64,000 bases of DNA from Pseudomonadota bacterium. Lineage in GTDB: Bacteria > Desulfobacterota > Desulfobulbia > Desulfobulbales > Desulfocapsaceae. The stretch is taken from NCBI GenBank assembly GCA_018820855.1, contig JAHJNL010000055.1:1-64000 (forward strand), in the 5' to 3' direction. A program made the translations under genes and the position numbers. Shown here piece by piece: positions 53,176-63,581 of this stretch. The notes below the pieces were generated by a model, which made no database searches, had not been told where the DNA came from, and saw only the letters and a program-made list of their open reading frames with translations. Each line of letters opens with the position of its first letter. The first letter of the stretch is position 1.

Positions 53176-55377
53176 ATGCAACAGAACCTCTTATATGACA
53201 ATGACTTGGACCTGCACACCCTTATTGCCAAAAATCGTTTCGGTACTTTTTTCGGAGTCCCTCAAACCCTATTTGATGAAGTCTGGCAGAACCTGACCGC
53301 AAGTGAAGGAAATTCCGTAGTCTATATCTCCATGGAAATCGGTGCCGACCCTGATGTCTTTCACCCGATCAAAGACAGACTAATTGATCTTGAAAGGACC
53401 GATAGCATGGACTCCACTCTCAAGCAGTTTACCAAAAAGCTGTTCAATGGTCCTGAAAAAATCCCCTGTTATGGCGGTGGGTTGGGGGTTCTTGCCGGTG
53501 ACACCCTGAAAAGTTTTGCTGACTGCCGAATACCTGTTGTCGCGGTCAGCCTGCTCTATCGCCACGGCTATTTTTCCCAGATAGTCGACTCCAAACTGGG
53601 CCAGATATCCCAATCGGTGACCTGGGATCCGGGAAAAACACCTGGACTCTATCTCCTTCGCGATCCCGACAACCCGAAAGAACCCTTACAGATTAACATT
53701 CCCTTCTATAATGAATATGACCAGGAAACGCTGGTCTCAGCCCAGGTGTGGATGAAGATGGAAGTTAATCACTCCCTGGATTTTTTTGTCCCGGAACTCC
53801 TCCTTGACTATTCTCTTGAGGAAAACCCGACTCCCATTCGTGATGCCGCAGGCATACTCTACGACTCCAAATCTCCTATTATTAAAGCGACACAACGACG
53901 AATGCTGGGTACAGGTATTCTTCCGGTACTCCAGGAACTGGGGATCACCTCAAACACTCTGCATCTCAATGAACAGCATGGCGTTGTCGTGGCCCTGCAA
54001 CTTATTGCAGAGGAACTGCAGACAACTCTCAAGAATTCCGACCTTACCCTGGCCAGTGACGAGCAGATTCTGGCCGCAGCAGACAAGGTCGCTCGCAAGC
54101 TGGTCTACACTATCCATACCCCTGTCAAAGCAGGTCATGACCGTTTTGATAAATCCGTATACGCAGGAATCAGCCATAAATCCTGTCACCATATCCTTGA
54201 GCTGCTGGCCCACGATCCTGACAGTCCTCATTCCTACAATTTTACAACATTGGCCATGCGGGTCAACAGGACTGCCAACAGTGTCAGCCGGTTGCACAGA
54301 GATGTAACCCACAAACAGTTTCCCGAATCAGCAAAAAAAATCTCGGCCATCACCAACGGGGTACATCACCTGACCTGGATCAGCGATGCCAGGGCAGAGG
54401 TCTTTGATTCTTTTTCCCAGCTCGATAATTGGAGAGAGAATCCGGGAGTCTTCAAAAATGCCCAAATACTGCAAAATGACAGTCGTTTTCGTACCTATCT
54501 CAGAAGGGCGTGGGAGAAAGACTCCAGTACCCTGTACGACTACCTCAACAAGATGCTGCTCCAACATCGCAACCAGATGTCAAGCACCTGGATTGACCCA
54601 CCCAACTATTACTCCAGTCTCATTGACGCCGATCATCAACTCAATCCTGCTATCTTTACTATCGGTTTTGCCAGGCGCTTTTCTACATATAAACGGGCAG
54701 ATCTTATTTTTGACAATATGGACGCCCTCTGCTCAATTCTGGTAGAAAATAAGTGGCCCGTTAATTTCCTCTTTGCAGGAAAGGCCCACCCAGCAGACGA
54801 ACCTGGAAAATCAGTAATCAAGCTTATCCTTGATTATCAGGAAGAACTGCACACCAAGAGTCAGGGACTGGCAAATCTTATTTTCATCCCCAACTATGAC
54901 ATGCAGATTGCCAAGCTCATGGTCGCAGGCGTTCACACCTGGCTAAACAATCCCAAGCGCCCACTGGAAGCATCAGGAACAAGTGGTATGAAAGCAGCAA
55001 TGAACGGTGTACCCAATTTTTCCATCATGGACGGCTGGTGGGTTGAAGGCTACCATAATGGTGCCACAGGTTGGAAATTCGGTCATGAAGGCTCTGTGGA
55101 TGAAGCCGATCTCAGTGAATCTCCGGATTCCTTACTTTACGCTGAAGATTCCGCCTCCTTTTATCAGACTCTGCCTGAAGTTCTCCAGACTTTTTACGAA
55201 AGCGACTCCCGCGCTCGCTTTCTCGATAAGGCAATCATGAATCTCTGCCTCAACATTCCCATATTCAACACTCATCGAATGGCGGCAGAATATCTACAGA
55301 AATATAACCTTAACCTCCCATCGTCGGTGCAGACCAGGATGGATAATTTTGCTGCTCTTTACAACAGCAACCTGTAA
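53176..55377 (+). CDS. Alpha-glucan phosphorylase (GT35)
   Basis: 733 residues. The PLP-lysine region reads EASGTSGMKAAMNGVPN (near 610-627), and GGGLGVLAGDTLKS near the start and NPAIFTIGFARRFSTYKRADL are also family motifs. This is the shorter Thermotoga-type or 'alpha-glucan family' phosphorylase, not the 800+ residue glycogen phosphorylase. It releases glucose 1-phosphate from storage or maltodextrin glucan. It appears monocistronic. Confidence 0.93.
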   Translation: MQQNLLYDNDLDLHTLIAKNRFGTFFGVPQTLFDEVWQNLTASEGNSVVYISMEIGADPDVFHPIKDRLIDLERTDSMDSTLKQFTKKLFNGPEKIPCYGGGLGVLAGDTLKSFADCRIPVVAVSLLYRHGYFSQIVDSKLGQISQSVTWDPGKTPGLYLLRDPDNPKEPLQINIPFYNEYDQETLVSAQVWMKMEVNHSLDFFVPELLLDYSLEENPTPIRDAAGILYDSKSPIIKATQRRMLGTGILPVLQELGITSNTLHLNEQHGVVVALQLIAEELQTTLKNSDLTLASDEQILAAADKVARKLVYTIHTPVKAGHDRFDKSVYAGISHKSCHHILELLAHDPDSPHSYNFTTLAMRVNRTANSVSRLHRDVTHKQFPESAKKISAITNGVHHLTWISDARAEVFDSFSQLDNWRENPGVFKNAQILQNDSRFRTYLRRAWEKDSSTLYDYLNKMLLQHRNQMSSTWIDPPNYYSSLIDADHQLNPAIFTIGFARRFSTYKRADLIFDNMDALCSILVENKWPVNFLFAGKAHPADEPGKSVIKLILDYQEELHTKSQGLANLIFIPNYDMQIAKLMVAGVHTWLNNPKRPLEASGTSGMKAAMNGVPNFSIMDGWWVEGYHNGATGWKFGHEGSVDEADLSESPDSLLYAEDSASFYQTLPEVLQTFYESDSRARFLDKAIMNLCLNIPIFNTHRMAAEYLQKYNLNLPSSVQTRMDNFAALYNSNL

Positions 55378-55612
55378 GATACAGGTAACAACTTGAATAC
55401 CCATCAAGGGTACTCAAATTGAGCGTTGAGTGTCCGAAAATGTTGTGCTGGCAAAGTCTTATAAATTTTTTATTTGGAAGATTTCTCCATATGCTGTAAA
55501 TTTTGACACACTACTCATAGTCTAAAAAGAAACTCCGTGCCTGCGGCACAGGAAAGAAATAAATCCCGACTTTCCCATACATCCTGACTGAGAAGGTCTA
55601 CAGGAGAAGAAA

Positions 55613-56038
55613 ATGTCAAAAACCCATATAAGCGCCACCAATGCTACCGACAAAACCATCCGCACTATCGACAGAAAACGCGAAAGAGAGAGGCGCTTCA
55701 TACTGAGGAAGGCTCGTGACAACGCTGATGAGTTTTCTGCAAAACTTGTACAGAGACTCATTGATCGGCAAGTCATTGAAACTGACTCTGTGCAAAGTTT
55801 ACGTGATGTCTTTGTAGGTCAGTTAAAAAAACTTCCCGAAATGGAAGAATTTGATATCCAGATGAAAGTAGCACCCATACGCACCCTTATTCCCGACCCT
55901 AACATCCTCAGCCTTTATCTCACCCAGTTTATCATTGAGGACCTTATAGATCATCCTTCCATAGAAGATATTTTTGGTGATGATATAGATATCTACAGGG
56001 CTGTTGACTCCATTTTCAAGGTACTCAGACCCCAATAA
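55613..56038 (+). CDS. Conserved-looking helical protein, unknown
   Basis: 141 residues with a good ribosome site (CAGGAGAAGAAA before ATG). The N-terminus is very basic (DRKRERERRFILRKARDNADEF). The rest is predicted to be helical and acidic, for example LIDHPSIEDIFGDDIDIYRAV. No membrane segment, Cys or known family is recognised. It lies alone between the phosphorylase and a radical SAM gene. Confidence 0.65.
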   Translation: MSKTHISATNATDKTIRTIDRKRERERRFILRKARDNADEFSAKLVQRLIDRQVIETDSVQSLRDVFVGQLKKLPEMEEFDIQMKVAPIRTLIPDPNILSLYLTQFIIEDLIDHPSIEDIFGDDIDIYRAVDSIFKVLRPQ

Positions 56039-56234
56039 TCCATCCAGTGTGACCATGCAGTTACCCGCAACTGTCCACGAATCCAGCATGTACTGATCCT
56101 ATAGTTCACCTGATAGTCCGTGTCCCGTATCGGAAGTTATAGCCCTCAAAAGGGTATTATGAAGCGTAGCCTCTTGAGGGTGCTTCCTGAAACATAGCTG
56201 AACATCCACATTTCGAGGTTTCTCATTTTTTCTT

Positions 56235-57530
56235 ATGCCCCAGAATAGCAAGCACCCAGCAGGGCAACCCACCCTCGTCTTTGCAGATGCCAAGGGAAGC
56301 ATAACGGATTTCCCTGCTCTGCTCATGGCAGGCATGAGCGCCGGACAGTTCCAGCTTCCGCAAAGAGAAGATTTTATCCCCCTTCCTGAGGGCAGTGAAC
56401 TTTTTGTCCTCCCCGGTCGTCTGCCGGTTGGATACGACCCGGATTCAGGGGAACCCCTCCTGCTGGAGGACGACCCTTACAGGCCCGGCGAGCCGATTCA
56501 GGCCGTTGCCGCTTTTATGTCTCCGGCACATACGGCTGTGCTCAACAGCGCCTATCAGACGCAGGAGAAAGCCCCTCACCTTCCCCTTTTTGCCTATACC
56601 GCCGTTGGCTGGTATGATGATCGTTTCTGGACCACTGCCTTTCGCAGCGATTTTGATATCCGTCAGGATACTTCGCAATTCAATCAAACGGTGATCAACG
56701 ACAGGACCAAGAAAAAGCTCAAACAGTACCGGAACAACCGACTGGTTCAGCATCTCGGTAAATGCTGTCTGACCTATGCATGTCCAGCAGCAAGAAATTA
56801 CTTTCTCGGACGCTGGGAAGCCCCTTTGCCCACTTCCCCGGTCTGCAATGCCAGGTGCGTCGGCTGTATCTCCCTGCAATCATCAGGAAAATGCTCAGCC
56901 ACTCAGGACAGAATTCGTTTTGTCCCCACTCCCACAGAAATTGCAGAAATTGCCATTGCACACCTGGAACATGCAGAACGTGCCATAGTCAGTTTCGGTC
57001 AGGGCTGTGAGGGCGAGCCGCTGCTCCAGGCAGATACCATAGAAAAAGCAATCGCAATGATCCGTAAAAAAACTGATCAGGGCACCATCAATCTCAATTC
57101 CAATGCAAGCCTTCCCCAAGCCGTAAAGCGACTCTCTGCTGCAGGACTTGACAGCCTGCGTGTCAGCATCAACTCGGCACAGACGCACTATCATAGCGGT
57201 TATTACCGACCACAGAATTTTTCTCTTGCCGACGTACTCGAATCAATTCAGGTGATGAAAGAATCTGGAGGATTTGTCTCTCTAAACTACTTCATCCTTC
57301 CCGGCGTCACTGACTCTGCTGAAGAATATGCAGCCTTGCGCCATCTGCTCCAAACCTATCAACCGGACCGTATTCAACTTCGTAATCTGAATATGGACCC
57401 CGAATGGTACCTTCGCAGCATTAAATTCAGCACGGAAACCCCTGCCATGGGTATGAGACAATGGCTGGAAAAAATTAAAGAAGAATTTCCTGAATTACAA
57501 CTTGGTTATTACAATCCAGCAATTCGCTAG
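56235..57530 (+). CDS. Radical SAM protein, function unknown
   Basis: 431 residues. The radical SAM motif CNARCVGC (Cys204, Cys208, Cys211; CX3CX2C) lies unusually far into the protein, after a 200-residue N-terminal domain. Other elements are the glycine-rich FGQGCEGEPLLQ, NLNSNASLP and a late IQLRNLNMDPEWY. Extra cysteines (177, 178, 183, 220) might bind a further cluster. The overall form resembles the radical SAM proteins seen in Desulfobacterota genomes with no assigned reaction. It has no obvious partner; the Fur-like gene follows. Confidence 0.75.
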   Translation: MPQNSKHPAGQPTLVFADAKGSITDFPALLMAGMSAGQFQLPQREDFIPLPEGSELFVLPGRLPVGYDPDSGEPLLLEDDPYRPGEPIQAVAAFMSPAHTAVLNSAYQTQEKAPHLPLFAYTAVGWYDDRFWTTAFRSDFDIRQDTSQFNQTVINDRTKKKLKQYRNNRLVQHLGKCCLTYACPAARNYFLGRWEAPLPTSPVCNARCVGCISLQSSGKCSATQDRIRFVPTPTEIAEIAIAHLEHAERAIVSFGQGCEGEPLLQADTIEKAIAMIRKKTDQGTINLNSNASLPQAVKRLSAAGLDSLRVSINSAQTHYHSGYYRPQNFSLADVLESIQVMKESGGFVSLNYFILPGVTDSAEEYAALRHLLQTYQPDRIQLRNLNMDPEWYLRSIKFSTETPAMGMRQWLEKIKEEFPELQLGYYNPAIR

Positions 57531-57612
57531 AAACTTCTTGATTTCACTAGCTTTTCTAGTCAGTTAGCGCTTGGGTTACATTTACATTTTTTACTTTTTT
57601 TTATTTTTTCCC

Positions 57613-57640
57613 TTGAAATTCCTATATTTTGTTCTACATT
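57613..57640 (+). promoter_or_regulatory. Sigma70-type promoter for the Fur-family gene
   Basis: TTGAAA at 57613-57618 and TACATT at 57635-57640 with 16-bp spacing, 45 bp before the ATG at 57686. The region is AT-rich. Confidence 0.45.
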
Positions 57641-57685
57641 AGTGAGCAAGAATTATTCCCACTCATTAAAAAGAGGACCTTCCAC

Positions 57686-58099
57686 ATGCAACACACTCCA
57701 CAGATGCGTTTAACCACACAGAGACAGATCATTCTTGAGGAACTTGGAAAAGTTACCTCGCACCCCACCGCCAACGAAGTATATGACATGGTGAGAAAAC
57801 GTTTACCCCGTATTGGACTTGGTACTGTTTACAGAAATCTTGAACTGATGTCAGAAACTGGCCTCATCCTGAAACTGGAAGTCGGAGGAACCCAGAAACG
57901 GTTTGATGCCACTGTTGATCCGCACTATCACATCCGTTGCCTGCACTGCGGCAGGGTTGATGATATCGACATCCCTGTGCAAATGGATATCAACAGGACT
58001 GCAGCCGAGATAAGTCACTATCAGGTACTTGGCCATCACATCGAATTCGCCGGTATCTGCAGTGAATGCAATTCCCAGGGAGTTGAAACCATAAACTAG
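57686..58099 (+). CDS. Fur-family transcriptional regulator (PerR-like)
   Basis: 137 residues from ATG 57686 (GAGG upstream), rejecting the longer frame to 57629. The N-terminal winged helix (TTQRQIILEELGKVTSHPTANEVYDMVRKRLPRIGLGTVYRNLELMSE) is typical. The C-terminal metal region has DPHYHIRCLHCGRVDD and the second pair ICSECNSQG, which form a structural zinc site. It is of the short PerR/Fur type and probably senses peroxide or metal; which of these cannot be told from the motifs alone. Confidence 0.9.
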   Translation: MQHTPQMRLTTQRQIILEELGKVTSHPTANEVYDMVRKRLPRIGLGTVYRNLELMSETGLILKLEVGGTQKRFDATVDPHYHIRCLHCGRVDDIDIPVQMDINRTAAEISHYQVLGHHIEFAGICSECNSQGVETIN

Positions 58100-58142
58100 T
58101 TTCATTCCTCCTTGTAAAGAAAAGCATACTCAGTTGAAAGCA

Positions 58143-58178
58143 CAAAGGACCTGTCGGATATCTCCGACAGGTCCTTTG
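58143..58178. terminator. Bidirectional terminator between the Fur-family gene and tyrS
   Basis: Perfect 15-bp arms (58143-58157 and 58164-58178) around a 6-nt loop, between convergent genes. It lacks a strong T run in either direction, but the stem is very stable. Confidence 0.75.
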
Positions 58179-58212
58179 CCCTGCAGCCATACTGATAAGT
58201 AATTTTTTGTTA

Positions 58213-59424
58213 TTACTCGAAAATCACCTTACAGAATCGTCTCTTGCCCACCTTAATCAGGATCTCTCCCTGGGGGAAGAGCGATTTGTTGAGGTCACTC
58301 ACCTTTTCACCATCAAGAGACACAGCACTCTGTTTGATCATGCGCCGACCATCCGAAGTCGATTTGACCAGATCCAGCTCAACAAGGAGCTGAGGCAACC
58401 AGATTTCATCTTTGGCCTGTATCCTTTTTTCAGGAACATCATCCGGCAAGCCCCCCTGACCAAACACCTTCTCAAAATTTTCCTCTGCCTGCAAAGCAGC
58501 TTCCGGTGAATGAAAACGAGCAGTTAACTCACGAGCGAGTTGCTGTTTGATCTTTTTAGGATGGAGCCTTCCTGCCTCCATATCTGCCTTCAGACCTGCG
58601 ATTTCTTCACTGCCAATATCACTTAACAAGTCGAAATAGCGAAACATGAGTTCATCGGAGGTGGAAAGGACCTTGCCATAAATATCATTCGCCGGTTCAG
58701 TGATGCCGATATAGTTACCCAGCGATTTACTCATCTTATTGACACCGTCAAGCCCTTCGAGAAGGGGAAGAGTCATGACCACCTGGGGTTCCTGTCCTCT
58801 TGAGCGCTGCAGATCGCGCCCCATGAGAAGATTAAAGAGTTGATCCGTGCCGCCAAGTTCCACATCCGCATGCAATGCCACCGAGTCGTATCCCTGAATG
58901 AGAGGGTACATAAATTCGTGGATTGAAATAGGGCTCCCTTCACGAAAACGGACTTTAAAATCTTCACGCTCCAGCATTCTTGCTACAGTCAATTCTGATG
59001 CCAAACGTATCATGTCAAAAGAATCAAGCTTGCCGAGCCACTCGCTGTTAAACACTACCCGGGTCTTTTCCGGATCAAGAATCTTAAAGACCTGTTCCTT
59101 ATAACTCTCAGCATTTCTGGCAACATCTTCACGAGTAAGTGCTTTTCTTGTTTCCGACTTACCGGTGGGATCACCTATCATCCCGGTGAAATCACCAATA
59201 AGGAAATAGATATCATGTCCGCAATCCTGAAAGTGCTTTAATTTCTGCAGTAAAACAGTGTGTCCCAAATGGAGATCCGGTGCAGTTGGATCGAATCCGG
59301 CCTTGATGCGCAGAGGTACTCCGGTAGCCTCGGCCTTTTTTAGTTTTTTGACCAGCTCATCATGAGCGATACAGTCAACAACGCCCCTTTCAAGAAGGAC
59401 AATCTGCTCTTCAATCGATACCAT
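58213..59424 (-). CDS. tyrS: Tyrosyl-tRNA synthetase
   Basis: 403 residues: the HIGH-like motif HLGHTV, then [26 protein letters not shown], the KMSKS loop and a C-terminal S4-type RNA-binding domain ([21 protein letters not shown]). It charges tRNA-Tyr. It is the YadR-like long TyrS type seen in many Gram-negative bacteria. It is 115 bp after rny on the same strand. Confidence 0.96.
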   Translation of the reverse strand: MVSIEEQIVLLERGVVDCIAHDELVKKLKKAEATGVPLRIKAGFDPTAPDLHLGHTVLLQKLKHFQDCGHDIYFLIGDFTGMIGDPTGKSETRKALTREDVARNAESYKEQVFKILDPEKTRVVFNSEWLGKLDSFDMIRLASELTVARMLEREDFKVRFREGSPISIHEFMYPLIQGYDSVALHADVELGGTDQLFNLLMGRDLQRSRGQEPQVVMTLPLLEGLDGVNKMSKSLGNYIGITEPANDIYGKVLSTSDELMFRYFDLLSDIGSEEIAGLKADMEAGRLHPKKIKQQLARELTARFHSPEAALQAEENFEKVFGQGGLPDDVPEKRIQAKDEIWLPQLLVELDLVKSTSDGRRMIKQSAVSLDGEKVSDLNKSLFPQGEILIKVGKRRFCKVIFE

Positions 59425-59539
59425 ATCGTTTATTCAGACCTCGAAAAATACTTTCTGAAGGTGCTCATCAAGACGCACTTGGAGAAATAAGATTAATGCG
59501 GTAACCCCTTCAGCCCTCAACTTTTCATGCTCTTACCCA

Positions 59540-61105
59540 TTATTTGGCATATCCAACAGCTCTGGTCTCGCGAATAACTGTCACACGGATCTGCCCGGGA
59601 TAGGTAAGCTTTTCCTCAATGGCCTTGGCAATATCCTGGCTGAGCAGGGTGGTTTCAGAATCGTTGACTTTTTGCGAGTCGACAATAATACGAAGATCTC
59701 GGCCTGCCTGAATAGCATAGCATTTATCAACACCTTCAAAGGAACTGGCAATACCCTCAAGGTCCTCCAGCCGTTTGACGTAGGATTGCAGCATTTCTTT
59801 TCGCGCGCCCGGACGTGCGCCGGAAAGGGCATCCGCAGACTGTACAAGGATATCAAGAACCGACTGCGGCGGCTGATCTTCATGATGGGCACCAATGGCA
59901 TAAACCACCTCTTCCGGCTCCCCATATTTCTTTGCAAGATCACGACCGATGATGGCATGGGAACCTTCTACTTCATGATCCACTGCCTTTCCTATATCGT
60001 GGAGAAGCCCAGCACGTTTGGCCATTTTAACATCAATTCCAAGTTCCGCAGCCATTATTCCGCAGAGGAAGGCAACTTCCAGGGAATGCTGCAGGACATT
60101 CTGCCCGTAACTGGTTCGATATTTCAAACGACCGAGAATATTGATCAGATCCACATGCACGCCATGCGCCCCGACATCAAAGGTAGCCTGTTCTCCGGCC
60201 TCTCGGATAACCACTTCAAGCTCTTTGGTCACCTTGGCCACGACTTCCTCAATTCGCGCGGGATGAATTCGTCCGTCATTGATCAACTGCAGCAGAGCCA
60301 ACCTGGCAATTTCACGGCGAACAGGATTAAAACCGGACAGAATTACGGCCTCCGGGGTGTCATCAATAATAATATCAATACCGGTAGCAGCCTCTATGGC
60401 TCTGATATTTCGTCCTTCCCGTCCAATAATCCGCCCTTTCATCTCATCGTTGGGCAGCGGCACCATGGAAACGGTCTTGTCGGCAACATAGTCTCCGGCA
60501 TAACGAGAAATGGCCAACGCAAGGATATTTTTCCCCTTGCGGTCGGCCTCCATTTTCATCTCATTTTCTATGCGTGCCAGCCGTTTAGCGGCATCCATGC
60601 GAGCCTCACTCTCCATAGACTCCATGAGCAGCTTTTTAGCTTCACTCTGACTGACCCCGGAAATTTTTTCCAGTTCATAGCGCTGCTTGCCAATCAGAAT
60701 GTCAATTTCATTATTTTTTTCGATAACTTCTTGTTCATGCTGCTGCAGTTCAGTGAACCGTTTGTCCATATCTCCCTGACGTCTATCCAGGGTTGTCCAT
60801 TCTTTCTTCAGCTGGTCTTTCTTGCGATCTAGGAGAAGCAACTCTTCCTTGAGATCATTCTTTTCCGCCCGAATTTCTTCCTCGGCAATCTGCTTTTGCT
60901 TGTAGGCCTCTTCCTTACTCTGGATCAGGGCCTCTTTTTTTATCTGCTCAGCCTCGACGATGGCTGTCTCAACAATCTGTTTCCCCTGGGATTGAATATT
61001 GGCCTGATGTCCTTCAACAAACCGTTTTCTCAGGAAAAATCCTCCGACAAGTCCTGCCAACACACCAAGAAGCAAAAGCACAAGCGATTGATTTATAAAT
61101 TCCAT
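59540..61105 (-). CDS. rny: Ribonuclease Y
   Basis: 521 residues from ATG 61105 ([18 protein letters not shown]), which gives the usual RNase Y length; the longer frame to 61249 is rejected. Order: N-terminal membrane anchor, long coiled coil (about 30-200), KH domain ([31 protein letters not shown]), then an HD domain with HDIGKA ([12 protein letters not shown]). It is the endonuclease that starts mRNA decay in bacteria that lack or supplement RNase E. It follows zapA and the putative 6S RNA. Confidence 0.95.
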   Translation of the reverse strand: MEFINQSLVLLLLGVLAGLVGGFFLRKRFVEGHQANIQSQGKQIVETAIVEAEQIKKEALIQSKEEAYKQKQIAEEEIRAEKNDLKEELLLLDRKKDQLKKEWTTLDRRQGDMDKRFTELQQHEQEVIEKNNEIDILIGKQRYELEKISGVSQSEAKKLLMESMESEARMDAAKRLARIENEMKMEADRKGKNILALAISRYAGDYVADKTVSMVPLPNDEMKGRIIGREGRNIRAIEAATGIDIIIDDTPEAVILSGFNPVRREIARLALLQLINDGRIHPARIEEVVAKVTKELEVVIREAGEQATFDVGAHGVHVDLINILGRLKYRTSYGQNVLQHSLEVAFLCGIMAAELGIDVKMAKRAGLLHDIGKAVDHEVEGSHAIIGRDLAKKYGEPEEVVYAIGAHHEDQPPQSVLDILVQSADALSGARPGARKEMLQSYVKRLEDLEGIASSFEGVDKCYAIQAGRDLRIIVDSQKVNDSETTLLSQDIAKAIEEKLTYPGQIRVTVIRETRAVGYAK

Positions 61106-61499
61106 ATAAGCTGTTTCCCCATGGCAGCAGAAGCGGAGATAGCGACAAAACAGAGATGTGGGAGTAAAAACTCCACAAAGAGGGGGAGAAAAACGAAGGG
61201 GGAAGGGAGTTGCACAAACTTTGTCCAGGTATGTTCGTTTACTCCACACCTGAAAAGTTACACTGAAAAGTCAACCACTTACATCATCTTCAAAGAAACC
61301 TATGATGTCACTTACATGTGAATAACGTTTTTTTCTCTATATATGAAATCGGCCAAAAGATAGTGCCGCACCGTTAGACAGTTGATATAAACAGACTATG
61401 CTTTTCCTTTTTTTCGTCTTCTTTCCGACAACTACTCTTTCAGCCGCAGTCAATCCTGCTGGTTATTTCCGAGGGTTAGATCGTTTTTATGCTGCAAGA
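61106..61499. other. Leader region upstream of rny
   Basis: About 390 bp between the putative 6S RNA and rny on the minus strand. It likely holds the rny promoter and leader. No supported gene. Confidence 0.4.
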
Positions 61500-61745
61500 A
61501 TGCCCTTCACAACGATCCGTTCCCGGAATATAAAAACAGAACAGAAGGTCTTTCTGTTCTGAGAAAATTAAATTTCCCCACCCTGCCGTGTCACCAGGAG
61601 AGTTAAACCTATATAATAGGTGGGCAGACCCATGTTCCCTTCTGGTAAATCGCAAGCGATTTTCCATCTAGGAACAGCGAGGTTACCCTTTTTAAGAGAG
61701 TTGGCTCAACGACACTGAAGATCACCAACAGCGCAGGGAAAACTG
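61500..61745 (-). ncRNA. ssrS: Candidate 6S RNA (ssrS)
   Basis: The stretch between zapA and rny is the usual place of 6S RNA in proteobacteria. On the minus strand it has a long, mainly double-stranded arrangement: CTGTTCC pairs with GGAACGG across about 190 nt, CTGCC-CACC pairs with GGTG...GGCAG, and a local hairpin GAACAGAA...TTCTGTTC is present. No protein frame is credible. The ends are estimates, and another structured RNA is possible. Confidence 0.55.
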
Positions 61746-61834
61746 TTAACTACTTCCGTTACTCTAGCTAACCGGAAGAGGTTTTAATCTTATTCTAATT
61801 TAGTATAACAAAGTTTCCGGAAAACGAAAACAGA

Positions 61835-62149
61835 TTATCCTTCTGATATTCTTTTTTCTTCTGTCAGCTCACAGCTTATCTGTTCAGCAAGACGGGCCAA
61901 TCGCGTTTCAGTCTCATTCTTATACTTTTCAAAATCCCTTTTCAGTTCAACATACTTTGAGGCCATATTCAAACTGGCCAAAACAGCGACCTTGCTAACC
62001 GATATGCTGCCCACGGTATCAGGGGAGCTGTTCTCAAGGACAAGCCCCTGAACCATCTGAACAATCTCGTTCACCTCCTCTTCGGGGGCACCGGTATAAA
62101 ATGCAAAATGCTGTCCCAGAAGCTCAAAACGAACGAGGCGTTCCAACAA
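61835..62149 (-). CDS. zapA: Cell division protein ZapA
   Basis: 104 residues with the ZapA pattern: RFELLGQHFAFYTGAPEEEVNEIVQMV, then VAVLASLNMASKYVELKRDFEKYKNE. It promotes FtsZ bundling. It follows zapB by 74 bp and precedes the candidate 6S RNA, a common arrangement. Confidence 0.93.
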   Translation of the reverse strand: MLERLVRFELLGQHFAFYTGAPEEEVNEIVQMVQGLVLENSSPDTVGSISVSKVAVLASLNMASKYVELKRDFEKYKNETETRLARLAEQISCELTEEKRISEG

Positions 62150-62223
62150 GATTCTCCTTTTAATCTATTGTTCAGCACAGACTGAAAAACAAGCCAGGCT
62201 GCGTTGCTTACACTTCAACGTAT

Positions 62224-62565
62224 TCAGAACGTGTCCCCATTCTGTGAGTTTACAGAAAAAAGGCTTCCCTGGACTCCCGAATCGGCGTCCTTCTCAGCAG
62301 AATCTGATGAATTGCTCTCCTTGATAGTAATTTGACTGGTAGCCTCCCACTCTTCTATTTTATCGATAAGGCTGCCAACCCGGCTGGAAATTTCTCCACG
62401 TTCGTTCTTCATGGTGGCAAGATCTTCCTGGAGGGTCTCGATAGTAGCCTCACGCCTCTGTATCCGTTCCTCCAACTCGCTCTTTTCCTCCTGCAGAGCA
62501 TTAAATTTCTCTAGCAGGGAAGAGACAAATCCTTCCAGACGCTGCAATTCATTTTCCTGAGTCAT
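62224..62565 (-). CDS. zapB: ZapB-like coiled-coil cell division protein
   Basis: 113 residues, mainly a single coiled coil (LEGFVSSLLEKFNALQEEKSELEERIQRREATIETLQ), with a Ser/Asp-rich C-terminal tail (ESNSSDSAEKDADSG). ZapB binds ZapA in the division ring. The identification rests on position and coiled-coil layout, since the sequence is low in complexity. It is longer than E. coli ZapB (81). Confidence 0.75.
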   Translation of the reverse strand: MTQENELQRLEGFVSSLLEKFNALQEEKSELEERIQRREATIETLQEDLATMKNERGEISSRVGSLIDKIEEWEATSQITIKESNSSDSAEKDADSGVQGSLFSVNSQNGDTF

Positions 62566-63029
62566 GATATATACTCCTGTGCAAATATAAAAATATTAAA
62601 ACAATAAAATTATCAGTAACCATCAAAGAACACGCGGATTATACCCTCGGTGGCTATTATTGCAAGGTTTCACTCCATGCTATTCAGTTAAAAATACGTA
62701 CCATTTCAAAAACGGTTATCAAAAAGTCAGTAAAGGATTGCAAACCAAAGAATCTAAAAAAAAACACATAAAGGCTTTGGATTACCACTGCAACTCAGCC
62801 TGGACCCATTTGGGTACGCACGGCCTACCCACCGACCACGGAGTATCAAAGAGTTACGGCGCAATCGATGCTGGGTGCACTCAGCGCACCATGTTTAAGC
62901 ATGGAGTGAGAGTAATCAGAGATTACTATTTGTTTTGCTGCAGCTTATAAGAAAATCAATCCGTTTCCTCTTCCTCAAAACCTATTCATCAGCCTGAATA
63001 TCTGGGCATCAATCCTATGCCCGTATTCC
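62566..63029. other. Gene-free stretch with short inverted repeats
   Basis: About 460 bp between zapB and the NUDIX gene. It contains the small hairpins ACCCATTTGGGT (62806-62817), GGTGCACTCAGCGCACC and CCATGTTTAAGCATGG (62875-62907), which look like a decayed repeat element. No tRNA cloverleaf, attC site or gene could be made from them. Confidence 0.5.
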
Positions 63030-63515
63030 TCATACCCTTGAATAATGCCAACTCAGGGGACGTCCATTGGCATAAGGCATATGTCCGTGGAAGGGTTTAT
63101 AATTCCCGTCAAAAACAAGAGGCAGGAAATATTTATCCCCCTCCCACATCGGTAAGGTTTGCAGTTCCGTCAGTGGTTTCCAATGGAGATCACCTTCCTC
63201 GTTGGCCAACCATGGTTCGCCCTGAAAGCTATTAATCAGAAAAATAAAACCAAACCAATGCTCTCCGCCAGGACCGAAACCAGGCCAGCTGATCGTTCCT
63301 CTCAGCTCAGCCTCTTCACAGATGATACCTGCTTCTTCTTGAATTTCGCGTTTCAAACAGGTAAAAACATCCTCCCCTACTTCCATTTTTCCGCCAAGAC
63401 CATTATATTTACCCAAATGCTGATCGCTGCGCCTTTTATTTCTATGGACCAGCAAGACGCTTTCTTTATCCCTGGAAAGGACAAACCCAAGCGTTGCCAA
63501 GATAGGGCTATACAT
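63030..63515 (-). CDS. NUDIX hydrolase (MutT-like)
   Basis: 161 residues from ATG 63515, with AAGGAGG upstream; the frame to 63563 is not needed. The Nudix box GGKMEVGEDVFTCLKREIQEEAGI (about 42-65) fits GX5EX7REUXEEXGU. It hydrolyses a nucleoside diphosphate-linked compound, perhaps oxidised dGTP (8-oxo-dGTP diphosphatase type, by its length and start YSPILATLGFVLSRD). Confidence 0.9.
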   Translation of the reverse strand: MYSPILATLGFVLSRDKESVLLVHRNKRRSDQHLGKYNGLGGKMEVGEDVFTCLKREIQEEAGIICEEAELRGTISWPGFGPGGEHWFGFIFLINSFQGEPWLANEEGDLHWKPLTELQTLPMWEGDKYFLPLVFDGNYKPFHGHMPYANGRPLSWHYSRV

Positions 63516-63581
63516 CAGCTCCTCCTTATGATTAAATAGTAATAATAGTAATATAATTCTCAATCTTCATCTTCTATCCTC

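Noticed and set aside
62800-62910. tRNA-like or attC-like sequence with GGTGCACTCAGCGCACC
   Set aside because: No cloverleaf with an anticodon stem or conserved T-loop, and no integrase or paired core sites could be found.
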